This document shows, in pieces, positions 1 to 7,102 of a stretch of 14,287 nucleotides of DNA. The position numbers and the translations under genes were made by a program. The stretch is from assembly GCA_946628865.1 (NCBI GenBank), contig CAMOXE010000043.1, positions 1-14,287 on the forward strand, in the 5' to 3' direction. The notes under the pieces were generated by a model. The model was given only the letters and a program-made list of their open reading frames with translations. It did not search any database and had not been told where the DNA came from. The stretch is from an uncultured Clostridia bacterium (GTDB lineage Bacteria; Bacillota; Clostridia; Christensenellales; Borkfalkiaceae). The stretch's first letter is position 1; each line of letters opens with the position of its first letter.

Positions 1-152
1 ATAAAAACCCCGTAAAAACCGAAAAACGGCACTTTATAACAGTTTTTTGGCAATTATTAAGGCAAATTTCAAAAAAGACAAAAAACACCTAAAATATTGA
101 TTTTTACCGCTGTTTTTATTTAAAATACGGAGTTTTCGACTAAAATATAGGC

Positions 153-198
153 AAAAACGGCGAAATAAGGCATTGCAACCTTAAATACGCCGTTTTTT
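153..198. terminator. Large stem-loop, probable bidirectional terminator
   Basis: The arms AAAAACGGCG (153-162) and CGCCGTTTTT (188-197) pair perfectly. An inner stem TAAGG (166-170) / CCTTA (179-183) continues the helix after a small internal loop, leaving an 8-nt loop. The A-run on the left and T-run on the right give a U-tract in either direction. It would suit the end of a gene left of the window. The gene it serves is not visible. Confidence 0.5.
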
Positions 199-258
199 AG
201 CCGATAATCGCCTTATAGGCTCGCTTTCTTTTAATTCTACTTAAGCGCTACGACTTAG

Positions 259-320
259 TTTTCCACAATTCCACACCCGCATGTTGATAAATAATCGAAC
301 TATAGACCGACTTATCAAAA
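259..320. promoter_or_regulatory. Cluster of DnaA-box-like 9-mers
   Basis: TTTTCCACA at 259-267 differs from the TTATNCACA consensus at one base. TGTTGATAA at 282-290 is, on the other strand, TTATCAACA, also one mismatch. TTATCAAAA at 312-320 is a weaker match with two mismatches. TTGATAA (284-290) and TTATCAA (312-318) also form an inverted repeat. An AT-rich block follows. The grouping resembles a DnaA-binding region, but no box is a perfect match and no dnaA gene is in view, so function is inferred only. Confidence 0.3.
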
Positions 321-526
321 ATTTTGCGTTTTTTTGGTTTTTAATTTACAACTTAATATTATTTTTAAAAACAATATGATTAAATTATACTTTCATTTAA
401 TGATTGCACCGCATATAAGTAGTATTAAAGTGAAAAAAGAGTAAAATAATCAAAGACTTTTGAAAGGTATAACAAAAAGCCTTACGCGCGGGTAATAAAC
501 TCGGTTTCAAAAAACGATATATATAA

Positions 527-572
527 AGCGGATAAACGGCGGCAAGTTAAAACTTGCCGCCGTTTATCCGCT
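527..572 (-). terminator. 22-bp perfect hairpin downstream of gltX
   Basis: The arms 527-548 and 551-572 are exact reverse complements separated by two bases, giving a GC-rich stem with an AAGTT-AA-AACTT apex. It lies 80 bases beyond the gltX stop codon. Reading on the minus strand, the stem is followed by a TTATATATAT stretch and then six T residues. It most likely terminates the radC-gltX transcript; the plus-strand side also becomes T-rich (580-585). Confidence 0.7.
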
Positions 573-651
573 CTACGTCGTTTTTATTTATTCGTTTTAC
601 AAATATGGATATAAATCGCTTTTTTTAGCCGTATGGTTTTTAATTTCGCTT

Positions 652-2088
652 TTACGCCAATAACGCAAGGGAGTGCTTTAAACGCTTTACGGTTTCTTCC
701 TTGCCGAGAAGCGCCGCGATCTCCGTCGCGCCGCCCGGCGTTACGCTTTGACCTGTAATCGCTATTCGCATTATCCATAAAAGCGCTCCGCTTTTTACTC
801 CGAGTTCCGCCGCCTTTTCGCTTAGTTTCGCGTATAGATTATCGTTCGAGAAATCGTCGGTATTTTCCGCAAATCCGATAAGTTCCGGCAAAAGCGTTTT
901 CGCCAACGCAAAATCGGTCTTGTTCTTTTTATTGAAAAACAACTCTTTATCGTAGTCTCCGAAATTCGCGATCGGGTCGATCTTTTCGGGTATCTCGCCG
1001 AGCGTCTCCACTCTCGGTTGCATAAGCGCGGCGACTTTTTTAAGGTCGAATTTGCCGTTCGCCGCGGACTTTTCGATATACGGGAGCGCAAGCGCGTAAA
1101 AATCTTCGGGAGAAAGCGCGCGGATATACTCGCCGTTAAGCCATTTGAGTTTAACTTCGTCGAATATCGACGGCGAACGCGATATACCGTCGAGCGAGAA
1201 CTTTTCGACCATTTCGGCAAGCGTCATCTTCTCGGAATTATCCTTAGGCGCCCAGCCGAGCAGGGCGACGTAGTTGATTATCGCCTCTTTAAGATAGCCC
1301 TTTTTGACGAAATCGTCGAAGTTAGCGTCGCCGTAGCGCTTGGAAAGTTTGCGCGTGGCGTCTTTCATTATGGTTGGGAGATGTATATACTCCGGTCTTT
1401 CCCAGCCGAACGCGTCGTACATAAGATTGTATTTCGGCGTGGACGAGAGATATTCGGTGCCGCGGATAACGTGCGTTATGCCCATTAAATGATCGTCTAT
1501 AACGTTTGCGAAGTTATAAGTCGGCATACCGTCGCTCTTTATCAGTATATTATCCTCGAGTTCGGAAAAGTCCACGGTAATATCGCCGTAGATAAGGTCG
1601 TGATAAGTGCTTTTACCCTCCGCGGGTATATTCTGCCGAATAACGTATGGCTCGCCCGAGGCGATGCGCCTGTCGACTTCTTCTTTCGACAGTGAAAGAC
1701 AATGCTTATCGTACTTTCTGTTGCCGTTCTCGTCGGTAAGGCTTTCCAGACGCTCTTTCGAGCAGAAACAATAATACGCGCCGCCGCGTTTTATGAGTTC
1801 TTCGGCGTATTTTTTATAGATTTCTTTTCTCTCGCTCTGGATATACGGACCGTAGTTTCCGCCGATATCCGGTCCCTCGTCGTAATAAAGACCGCTGTCT
1901 TTAAGCGAACTGTAAATAAGTTCGACTGCGCCTTCGACGAACCGTGCCTGATCGGTGTCCTCGATACGCAAAATGAAGTCCCCGCCGTGGTTTTTGGCGT
2001 AGAGGTAAGCATAAAGCGCGGTGCGAAGTCCGCCGAGGTGCATAAAGCCGGTAGGACTCGGTGCAAATCTCGTTCTAACTTTAGTCAT
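652..2088 (-). CDS. gltX: Glutamyl-tRNA synthetase
   Basis: This class I aminoacyl-tRNA synthetase attaches glutamate to tRNA(Glu) in the cytoplasm. The 478-residue length is normal for the family. The N-terminal catalytic fold shows the HIGH-type motif as HLGG at residues 17-20, in FAPSPTGFMHLGG, and the KMSKS-type motif as KLSKR at 247-251. C107, C109, Y126 and C130 form a CxC...YxxxC pattern like the zinc site of bacterial GluRS. The C-terminal third is the helical anticodon-binding region. The ATG at 2088 has a strong AGGAGAT ribosome binding site, which lies over the 3' end of radC three bases upstream, so the two are co-transcribed and probably coupled. Whether it also mischarges tRNA(Gln), as in bacteria lacking GlnRS, cannot be told from this window. 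Confidence 0.97.
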   Translation of the reverse strand: MTKVRTRFAPSPTGFMHLGGLRTALYAYLYAKNHGGDFILRIEDTDQARFVEGAVELIYSSLKDSGLYYDEGPDIGGNYGPYIQSERKEIYKKYAEELIKRGGAYYCFCSKERLESLTDENGNRKYDKHCLSLSKEEVDRRIASGEPYVIRQNIPAEGKSTYHDLIYGDITVDFSELEDNILIKSDGMPTYNFANVIDDHLMGITHVIRGTEYLSSTPKYNLMYDAFGWERPEYIHLPTIMKDATRKLSKRYGDANFDDFVKKGYLKEAIINYVALLGWAPKDNSEKMTLAEMVEKFSLDGISRSPSIFDEVKLKWLNGEYIRALSPEDFYALALPYIEKSAANGKFDLKKVAALMQPRVETLGEIPEKIDPIANFGDYDKELFFNKKNKTDFALAKTLLPELIGFAENTDDFSNDNLYAKLSEKAAELGVKSGALLWIMRIAITGQSVTPGGATEIAALLGKEETVKRLKHSLALLA

Positions 2089-2091
2089 AAA

Positions 2092-2805
2092 CTATCTCCT
2101 GTATAATAAATTCAATAATTCTTTGAGCCTTCCGCTCTCGCGATAACTGTAAAAATTATCCCCGGCGACGATCAGATGATCGTAGAGTTTAACGCCTAAA
2201 AACTCAAACATTTTCAAAAGCGCAAACAGCGCGTTGTCGTCTTGCTTGGACGGTTGTGTAAATCCCGACGGGTGGTTATGCGCGATAACTATCTCGCTGG
2301 GTTTTAGCAAGAGGCAGGTTTTATGCACTTCCGAAAAATCCGCCGCTACCATTACCGCGCTGTGTTGAGAGCAAAGTTCGCGTTTTAATATCCGCCCGAA
2401 CTTGTCGAGATAAAACGCGTAAAAACACTCGAACGGCTTATTAGCCAAATTTTTCGTGAGAAAGGGTTTTACGCGTTCGAGCGAATAACACTCCAACGCC
2501 TCTTCTTCGTCGCGGGCTATATCCTTTATCTTTCCGATAACCGATAAAAAGCAGGCGACGTTTTTGCCCACGCCCTTTATTTTCTGAAGTTCCGCGGGGT
2601 CGGTGTTAAACACGTTTGAAAAGTTCCCGTACCTGTCGAGCAGATCGTGCGCGAGCGGGTTGGTATTCTTTTGCGGAATAGCGTAGTAAAGCAAAAGTTC
2701 CATTATCTCGTGGTTGCCGAGCGATTCCGGATGCGAAATAAATCTGTCACGCATTCTCAGACGGTGATGAACGTGCGGATTTTTATCGTTTTGATCTTTT
2801 TCCAT
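2092..2805 (-). CDS. radC: RadC family JAB/MPN-domain protein
   Basis: 237 residues, a usual RadC length. An N-terminal helix-hairpin-helix-like region carries KGVGK at residues 77-81. The C-terminal JAB1/MPN domain carries the metal-site motif HNHPSG at 176-181, followed by PS at 185-186 and D189. The ending LYDHLIVAGDNFYSYRESG is also typical of the family. A role in DNA repair was proposed historically but is not established, and the biochemical activity is unknown. The ATG at 2805 has an AGGAA-like site about 13 bases upstream. The TAG stop lies three bases before gltX, so this is the first gene of a radC-gltX unit. It starts from a region shared with the divergent dipeptidase gene. Confidence 0.93.
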   Translation of the reverse strand: MEKDQNDKNPHVHHRLRMRDRFISHPESLGNHEIMELLLYYAIPQKNTNPLAHDLLDRYGNFSNVFNTDPAELQKIKGVGKNVACFLSVIGKIKDIARDEEEALECYSLERVKPFLTKNLANKPFECFYAFYLDKFGRILKRELCSQHSAVMVAADFSEVHKTCLLLKPSEIVIAHNHPSGFTQPSKQDDNALFALLKMFEFLGVKLYDHLIVAGDNFYSYRESGRLKELLNLLYRR

Positions 2806-2833
2806 AAAAAAATTCGATTTCCTTTGCGTTTTT

Positions 2834-2862
2834 ATTTTACCACAAATTAAAAAAAGTGTATA
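2834..2862 (-). promoter_or_regulatory. Putative radC-gltX promoter
   Basis: On the minus strand TATACA (2857-2862) and TAAAAT (2834-2839) are separated by 17 bases. The -10 is a good match and the -35 a fair one. It overlaps the oppositely directed promoter for the dipeptidase, so the two may compete for RNA polymerase. Confidence 0.45.
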
Positions 2863-2864
2863 AT
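2836..2864 (+). promoter_or_regulatory. Putative promoter of the dipeptidase-SLOG unit
   Basis: TTTACC (2836-2841), a 17-base spacer and a perfect TATAAT (2859-2864). The predicted start near 2871 gives a leader of about 28 bases before the ATG at 2899. The -35 is only four of six. Confidence 0.55.
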
Positions 2865-2898
2865 GAAAATATAATAAATTTAAAAATTTCGGGAAATT

Positions 2899-4158
2899 AT
2901 GGAAAATTATTTTGAAAAAATCAAAGAAAGTTTAAAAAAACTCATCTCTATCCCGTCCGTTCAGGGCGAGCCGAAAGAAAACATGCCATTTGGCGAAGGC
3001 GTCTATAACGCTCTTAATTTTACGTTAAGTCTTGCCGAAAGCCTCGGGTTTAAGACAGTAAACTACGATAACTATATCGGCGAAGCCGTCTACGGCGACG
3101 GCGAAGAGGAAATGGCGATACTCTGTCATTTGGACGTAGTTCCCGTCGGAAAGGAGTCGGATTGGACTTACCCGCCATTTTCGGCAACCGAGGCGGACGG
3201 AAAAATTTACGGCAGAGGCGCTACCGACGATAAAGGTCCCGCGATAGTATGCCTTTACTGCATGAAAGCGTTAAAAGACGAGGGGTTTTTGCCGAAAAAG
3301 AAGATTAAACTGATATTCGGCTGTAACGAAGAGAGCGGCTGGGGTTGCATAAATCACTATAATAAGGTTGCGAAAATGCCCGAATTCGGGTTTTCGCCCG
3401 ACGCGGATTTCCCGGTAATTTACGCTGAAAAGGGAATTATCCACGTCAAGTTTCTGTTCGATAAAGGCGGCGTGGAAGATATACGCGGCGGCGAAGCGGT
3501 AAATATGGTTTGCGACAAGTGCGAAGCCGTAGCGGAATATTTTCCGGACGTTGCGAAAAAATACGGAGTTAAATTATCGGAAAGCGGTAAACTTTTAACC
3601 GTCGGCAGGACGGCGCACGGCTCTACGCCGGAAAAGGGCGTAAACGCCATAGAAATAATGCTCAATTACCTCACGGAAACTAATTTAACGGACGATAAAA
3701 TAAAAAAATATCTCTTTCTCGACGAACTTTCGCTTAAGGAAATATCCGACGAGACCGGAAAATTAACTTTAAGTCCGAACGTCATAAGGATGGAAAACGA
3801 TAAAATAGCGGTTATAGCGGATATACGTTTCCCGGCAACGAAAACGAGCGACGAAATTCTTGAAAAATTAAACTTTGCGCCGTATGAAATACTTTCGCTG
3901 CAAAAACCGCTCTACAACGATAAAAACAGTTTTCTGATACGGACTTTGTCAGAAATATACAACGAAGTAACCGGTGAAAACAAAGAGCCGATAGCGATCG
4001 GCGGCGGAACGTATGCGAGAGCGCTTAAACTCGGCGCGGGTTTCGGTCCGGAAACCGAGGACTTCAAAATACATCAGCCCAACGAATTCGTTTCTGAAGA
4101 AAATTTAAAACTACAATTCACTATTTATAAGAAAGCGATAAAAAAACTATCCGAATAA
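2899..4158 (+). CDS. M20 family metallopeptidase, PepV/Sapep-like dipeptidase
   Basis: A cytoplasmic di-zinc or manganese peptidase expected to cleave dipeptides, possibly with broad or D-Ala specificity as in Sapep. The metal and catalytic residues of the M20 fold are visible: H77 and D79 in CHLDVVPVG, D110/D111 in GRGATDDKGP, E144/E145 in GCNEESG, D168 in SPDAD, and H392 in IHQPNEF near the C-terminus. H240 in GRTAHGSTPEKG matches the lid-domain histidine that stabilises the transition state in PepV. At 419 residues it is shorter than lactobacillal PepV (about 470), so the lid domain is probably trimmed. No signal peptide is seen. The ribosome binding site is weak (GGGA). The next gene begins 25 bases after the stop, suggesting a two-gene transcript. 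PepV-like is the best family call; the exact substrate is uncertain. Confidence 0.9.
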   Translation: MENYFEKIKESLKKLISIPSVQGEPKENMPFGEGVYNALNFTLSLAESLGFKTVNYDNYIGEAVYGDGEEEMAILCHLDVVPVGKESDWTYPPFSATEADGKIYGRGATDDKGPAIVCLYCMKALKDEGFLPKKKIKLIFGCNEESGWGCINHYNKVAKMPEFGFSPDADFPVIYAEKGIIHVKFLFDKGGVEDIRGGEAVNMVCDKCEAVAEYFPDVAKKYGVKLSESGKLLTVGRTAHGSTPEKGVNAIEIMLNYLTETNLTDDKIKKYLFLDELSLKEISDETGKLTLSPNVIRMENDKIAVIADIRFPATKTSDEILEKLNFAPYEILSLQKPLYNDKNSFLIRTLSEIYNEVTGENKEPIAIGGGTYARALKLGAGFGPETEDFKIHQPNEFVSEENLKLQFTIYKKAIKKLSE

Positions 4159-4183
4159 TAAAAAATAATCTCAGACGATAATT

Positions 4184-4669
4184 ATGGTATACAACGATTT
4201 GCCGCCGCTTGAAAAAAACAGGACCTGCGCCGTTTCCGGCCACAGAATTTTAAGCCCTTCATTTAACAAAGAAAAACTTTCTTCAGACCTCGAAAAAATA
4301 ATAAACCGCGGATTCGATATCTTCCTTATAGGTATGGCGACGGGTTTCGATCTGGCGTGTTTTTCGGCTCTTTTGGATCTGAAAGCAAAATACCCCGAAT
4401 TAAAACTGACTGCGGTTATTCCTTGTCAAAACCAGAGTTATAAATACACGACGGAAAATAAATTATTATACGATAAAATGGTAAGACTTGCGGATTATAA
4501 AGTAATTCTTTTCGATAAATACGAAAACGGCTGTATGCTTAAGCGCAACGATTTTTTGATAGCAAACTCTTCGCTTTTATACGCGTATTATCTTAATTCC
4601 GGTCGAGGCGGAACGTTTTATACGATAAACCGCGCTAAAAAAGAAGGAATACCCGTTACTTTTTATTAA
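4184..4669 (+). CDS. SLOG family protein (YpsA/DUF1273-like)
   Basis: 161 residues with the layout of the YpsA/DUF1273 branch of the SLOG (Rossmann-like nucleotide-binding) superfamily. SGHR at residues 18-21 takes the place of the family's TGHR. GMATGFD at 50-56, RNDFLIANSS at 121-130 and SGRGGT at 139-144 are the other ligand-pocket motifs. SLOG proteins are predicted to bind nucleotide-derived ligands such as NAD or ADP-ribose. Bacillus YpsA has been linked to cell division and growth, but no reaction is established. There is no good ribosome binding site before the ATG at 4184, so translation may depend on coupling to the preceding dipeptidase gene. The transcript ends at the hairpin at 4714-4737. 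The family call is firm; the function is unknown. Confidence 0.85.
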   Translation: MVYNDLPPLEKNRTCAVSGHRILSPSFNKEKLSSDLEKIINRGFDIFLIGMATGFDLACFSALLDLKAKYPELKLTAVIPCQNQSYKYTTENKLLYDKMVRLADYKVILFDKYENGCMLKRNDFLIANSSLLYAYYLNSGRGGTFYTINRAKKEGIPVTFY

Positions 4670-4713
4670 AATAAAATTAAAACCAAAAGTTAAAAAATAC
4701 GAGGCAATATTAG

Positions 4714-4737
4714 AAAAACCGTTTTATAACGGTTTTT
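4714..4737. terminator. Bidirectional terminator between convergent genes
   Basis: AAAAACCGTT (4714-4723) and AACGGTTTTT (4728-4737) form a 10-bp stem with a TTAT loop. T-runs follow on both strands. It ends the SLOG-gene transcript on the plus strand and rsmG on the minus strand. The rsmG TAA stop (4724-4726) lies inside the loop, so the rsmG coding region runs into its own terminator. Confidence 0.85.
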
Positions 4738-5410
4738 TTCTTTCCAAGCCCCTGCCTCTCGGATAAAGGTCGGGAGTATTTTTTATTTTTTCTATTTCTA
4801 CGATAGTTCTCGACATACGTTCTTCGCCGAGAAAATATTTTTTGACCGAAGTTATCTTTCCTCCCAAAATTTCCACGGCGTTTTCGGCTTGTTTAACCTC
4901 GTCGTCGGCGCTGCCTTTATAAGCGATGAATTTTCCGCCTGTTTTTACGAGCGGTAAACAATATTCACAAAGCGTGTTGAGCCTTGCCACCGCCCGCGCT
5001 GTGGATAAATCAAACTTTTCTCTGTACTCTTTTTTTCTACCTAACTCTTCCGCTCTCGCGTTTATTATCTCGCAGTTTAAATGTAAAATATCCCTTAGTT
5101 TTTCTAAGTATTTACACTTTTTACCGGTAGATTCGACGAGGGTAAATTTAAGGTCGGGGCGCTCTATCATAATAGGCACTGACGGAAACCCTCCGCCGGA
5201 ACCTATCTCTATAACCGATGAGTTATCAAGAAAGTTATCTACACCTTTTAAACTGTCGGCAAAGTGTTTTAAATAGACTTCCTTTTCGTCGGTTATGGAA
5301 GTAATATTGAAAACCTCGTTGTTTTTAATCAGTTCTCTGTATAAAATATCGAATTTATCCGCGTTTTCTTCGGCTATTTCAATATCGGTGTATTTCAAAA
5401 TAGTTTTCAT
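4724..5410 (-). CDS. rsmG: 16S rRNA (guanine-N7) methyltransferase RsmG
   Basis: RsmG (GidB) is a cytoplasmic SAM-dependent enzyme that makes m7G527 in the 530 loop of 16S rRNA; its loss is known to give low-level streptomycin resistance. From the ATG at 5410 the protein has 228 residues. The SAM-binding loop VIEIGSGGGFP ends at residue 76. The family signatures VESTGKKCKYL, DLSTARAVA and the C-terminal YPRGRGLERKKPL are present. An in-frame TTG at 5446 would add 12 residues, but it lies within the predicted promoter, and the family normally begins close to MKTILKY-like sequence, so I chose the ATG. There is no Shine-Dalgarno site, and the promoter would start the mRNA at or within about two bases of this ATG. 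The gene converges on the SLOG gene and diverges from dnaN, and it is separated from its common partner mnmG. Confidence 0.93.
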   Translation of the reverse strand: MKTILKYTDIEIAEENADKFDILYRELIKNNEVFNITSITDEKEVYLKHFADSLKGVDNFLDNSSVIEIGSGGGFPSVPIMIERPDLKFTLVESTGKKCKYLEKLRDILHLNCEIINARAEELGRKKEYREKFDLSTARAVARLNTLCEYCLPLVKTGGKFIAYKGSADDEVKQAENAVEILGGKITSVKKYFLGEERMSRTIVEIEKIKNTPDLYPRGRGLERKKPL

Positions 5411-5417
5411 ATCAAAA

Positions 5418-5446
5418 ATTATATCATTTTTTTTTAGAAAAAACAA
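5418..5446 (-). promoter_or_regulatory. Extended -10 promoter abutting rsmG start codon
   Basis: On the minus strand TTGTTT (5441-5446), a 17-base spacer ending TGA, and TATAAT (5418-5423). The TG one base before the -10 makes a perfect extended -10. The expected start point falls at 5410-5412, essentially on the rsmG ATG, implying a leaderless transcript. Confidence 0.6.
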
Positions 5447-5696
5447 CCTTTTTTTTCCTTGCTTTTTTTATAAATATTATATATAATATTATATAGAATT
5501 GAGTATGGCGGAAGATTTATAAACATCGCTAGATTTTTTTCCACAATTCTGTCAACAACAATTTAATAAGATTATAGCGGTCTTTTTAACGGATTTCAAC
5601 AAATTAACGCCGCTATTATTATACTAATAAATTAATAATAAAAAATAATAACTTAAACTAAAGCGGTCAAAACGCAAAAACTAAAAGAGGAAAATT
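5447..5696. other. AT-rich rsmG-dnaN intergenic region, possible origin-type element
   Basis: No gene is present. The stretch holds an 18-bp AT-only palindrome (5473-5490, arms AATATTATA/TATAATATT), a DnaA-box-like TTTTCCACA at 5537-5545, and an imperfect inverted repeat ATTATAGCGG (5571-5580) / CCGCTATTAT (5610-5619) with nine of ten pairs. GCGGTC occurs at 5577-5582 and again near 5662. The AGAGGAAA ribosome binding site of dnaN closes the region. I could not find a convincing sigma-A promoter for dnaN; TATACT (5620-5625) is a possible -10 without a good -35. An AT-rich element plus a single near-consensus DnaA box is suggestive of, but not sufficient for, an origin. Confidence 0.45.
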
Positions 5697-6803
5697 ATGA
5701 AAACAGTCGTAAACGGAACGGATTTATCTTCGGCGGTGGCAAAGGTATCGAAAGCGATAAGCAACAGGACGACCAACCCGGTTTTGGAGTGTATAAAACT
5801 CTCGGTCAAAGGCGATTTATTGACGCTTACCGCGACCGATATGGAAATAGCGATAGAAACTTCCATCCGCGCCGAAACGTTTATGGAAGGCGAAACTCTC
5901 GTTTTAGGAAAATTATTTTCAGAGTTCGTTAAAAAACTCGAAGAAGAAGATCAGGTCGAACTCAACATGACCGGCGACGACGGCAGGCTTAAAATAGTTT
6001 ATTCTTCGTCTGAAGTGTATTTGTCTTGTCTTTCCGCGGACGAATTTCCGTCTATAAATAAAGAAATGCGCGAAAAAGCGTTTTCTATACTCCAAAAAGA
6101 TTTCAAAGACGTTATTGGCAAGACCGTATTTTGCTGTTCTCAAGACGAAAGCAGACCCATTTTAAAGGGCGCTTTGTTAAACGTTAAAGACAACGTTTTA
6201 ACCTGCGTAGCGTTAGACGGTTTCCGCTTGGCGCTCGCAAAAAAGAATTTAAGAAACTCTTCTTCAGACTTTAAAGTAATAGTTCCAGCAAGAGCGCTTA
6301 ACGAAATAACAAGGCTATTAGACAGAGACGAAGAAGAAATAACCTTTATTTCCGAGGACAACGTCTTATTGATAGAAGTTGACGGAACTACGTTTACCAC
6401 GCGTCTTTTAGAGGGCGAATTTATAAACTATAATCAGATAATACCTACCGAGTTTTTATCGACGGTAAGGGTTTCGCGCCAGGCGTTTTTGAATAGTTTG
6501 GAAAGGGCTACCGTAGTTGCGAAGGAAATGAAGAATATAATAAAACTCGACGTAAAAGAGAACTATATAAACGTACAAGCCTCTTCCGAAAGCGGAAACG
6601 TAAACGAAAACGTACTTTCTTCGCTCGAAGGAAAAGATATTTCTATAGCGTTCAACGCGAAGTTTTTATCCGACGCGTTAAAGGGCGCGGGCGACGAATT
6701 CGTCAATATTTACTTAAACGGCTCTATCTCGCCCTGCGTTATAAAACCGTATTCCGGCGAAGAATACCTTTATTTGATACTTCCTATAAGAATTGCGGCG
6801 TAA
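5697..6803 (+). CDS. dnaN: DNA polymerase III beta subunit (sliding clamp)
   Basis: DnaN forms the ring-shaped dimer that holds DNA polymerase III on DNA and recruits other repair and replication proteins. The 368-residue length is standard for three consecutive clamp domains. Recognisable family stretches are the N-terminal AVAKVSKAISNRTTNPVLE, LTLTATDMEIAIET, the middle-domain DESRPILKGALL and DGFRLALAKK, and the C-terminal YLYLILPIR that closes the hydrophobic protein-binding pocket. The ATG at 5697 has a good AGAGGAAA site seven bases upstream. dnaN usually follows dnaA directly; here it follows a gap after divergent rsmG and precedes rpmH. A new promoter begins five bases after its stop, so it can be transcribed separately from the rpmH operon. 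Confidence 0.97.
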   Translation: MKTVVNGTDLSSAVAKVSKAISNRTTNPVLECIKLSVKGDLLTLTATDMEIAIETSIRAETFMEGETLVLGKLFSEFVKKLEEEDQVELNMTGDDGRLKIVYSSSEVYLSCLSADEFPSINKEMREKAFSILQKDFKDVIGKTVFCCSQDESRPILKGALLNVKDNVLTCVALDGFRLALAKKNLRNSSSDFKVIVPARALNEITRLLDRDEEEITFISEDNVLLIEVDGTTFTTRLLEGEFINYNQIIPTEFLSTVRVSRQAFLNSLERATVVAKEMKNIIKLDVKENYINVQASSESGNVNENVLSSLEGKDISIAFNAKFLSDALKGAGDEFVNIYLNGSISPCVIKPYSGEEYLYLILPIRIAA

Positions 6804-6807
6804 ACAG

Positions 6808-6836
6808 TTGACAAAATAAAGCAAAATAAGTATAAT
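6808..6836 (+). promoter_or_regulatory. Perfect consensus promoter of the rpmH operon
   Basis: TTGACA (6808-6813), a 17-base spacer and TATAAT (6831-6836): both hexamers match the sigma-A consensus at every base. It lies immediately after the dnaN stop codon and should drive rpmH-rnpA-yidD-yidC-jag strongly. Predicted start near 6843. Confidence 0.9.
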
Positions 6837-6842
6837 TTAGAG

Positions 6843-6967
6843 CGATACGCTTTTTTATAATCAAGTCGGTTCGTTTCTTTAATCGCTTACGAAAAAATTA
6901 ATTCTCAGCGTGTTCGGATGCGGATTGCCTTGGCTGAAAAGAAAAAAAATAAACGGAGAAAATAAAA
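6843..6967 (+). other. Approximately 125-nt 5' leader of rpmH
   Basis: A long untranslated leader lies between the predicted start and the L34 ATG. AGCGAT (6841-6846) can pair with ATCGCT (6882-6887), and TCAGC (about 6904-6908) with GCTGA (about 6933-6937) just before the ribosome binding site (CGGAGAA). AGCG-ATA-CGCT followed by six T residues (6841-6856) is a minimal terminator-like element right at the start. Regulation by L34 or another factor is possible but unproven; I do not recognise a named leader family. Confidence 0.35.
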
Positions 6968-7102
6968 ATGAAAAGAACTTATCAACCGAAAAAAAGAGTA
7001 AGAAATAAGGTACATGGTTTCAGAAAAAGAATGTCGACTAAAAGCGGCAGAAACGTACTTAAAAGAAGAAGAAACAAAGGTCGTAAGAAGTTAAGTTATT
7101 GA
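6968..7102 (+). CDS. rpmH: 50S ribosomal protein L34
   Basis: The 44-residue reading frame MKRTYQPKKRVRNKVHG... ending RRRNKGRKKLSY is unmistakable L34, a very basic protein of the large ribosomal subunit. The length (44 residues) and the KRTYQPK start, HGFRKRM and RRNKGRKKLS blocks are those of the family. The ATG is preceded by a CGGAGAA site. Its TGA stop (7100-7102) overlaps the TTG start of rnpA by four bases, so translation of RNase P protein is probably coupled to L34. Confidence 0.97.
   Translation: MKRTYQPKKRVRNKVHGFRKRMSTKSGRNVLKRRRNKGRKKLSY

Larger units (their letters stand above)
1..526. other. AT-rich gene-free left end
   Basis: No reading frame in this stretch looks like a protein, and no tRNA fold was recognised. 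It is very AT-rich with many A and T runs. It contains one strong stem-loop (153-198), a group of DnaA-box-like 9-mers (259-320), and an especially AT-rich block (about 321-480). The window edge cuts whatever gene lies to the left, so this could be a downstream region of that gene, a promoter region, or part of a replication origin. Confidence 0.6.

Noticed and set aside
584..778. 64-codon minus-strand frame overlapping the gltX 3' end
   Set aside because: It is a frame-shifted reading of the gltX end running into the terminator region, without recognisable protein features.
1018..2106. Several plus-strand frames opposite gltX
   Set aside because: They are antisense shadows of a well-supported gene, with no family resemblance or ribosome binding sites.
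5000..5008. Perfect DnaA box TGTGGATAA inside rsmG
   Set aside because: It encodes the conserved Leu-Ser-Thr of the DLSTARAVA motif, stands alone within the gene, and a single 9-mer match is expected by chance.
5411..5446. TTG start at 5446 for rsmG
   Set aside because: It lies on the -35 of the predicted promoter and adds 12 lysine/phenylalanine-rich residues not typical of the family. The ATG at 5410 is preferred, though AAGGA upstream of the TTG leaves some doubt.
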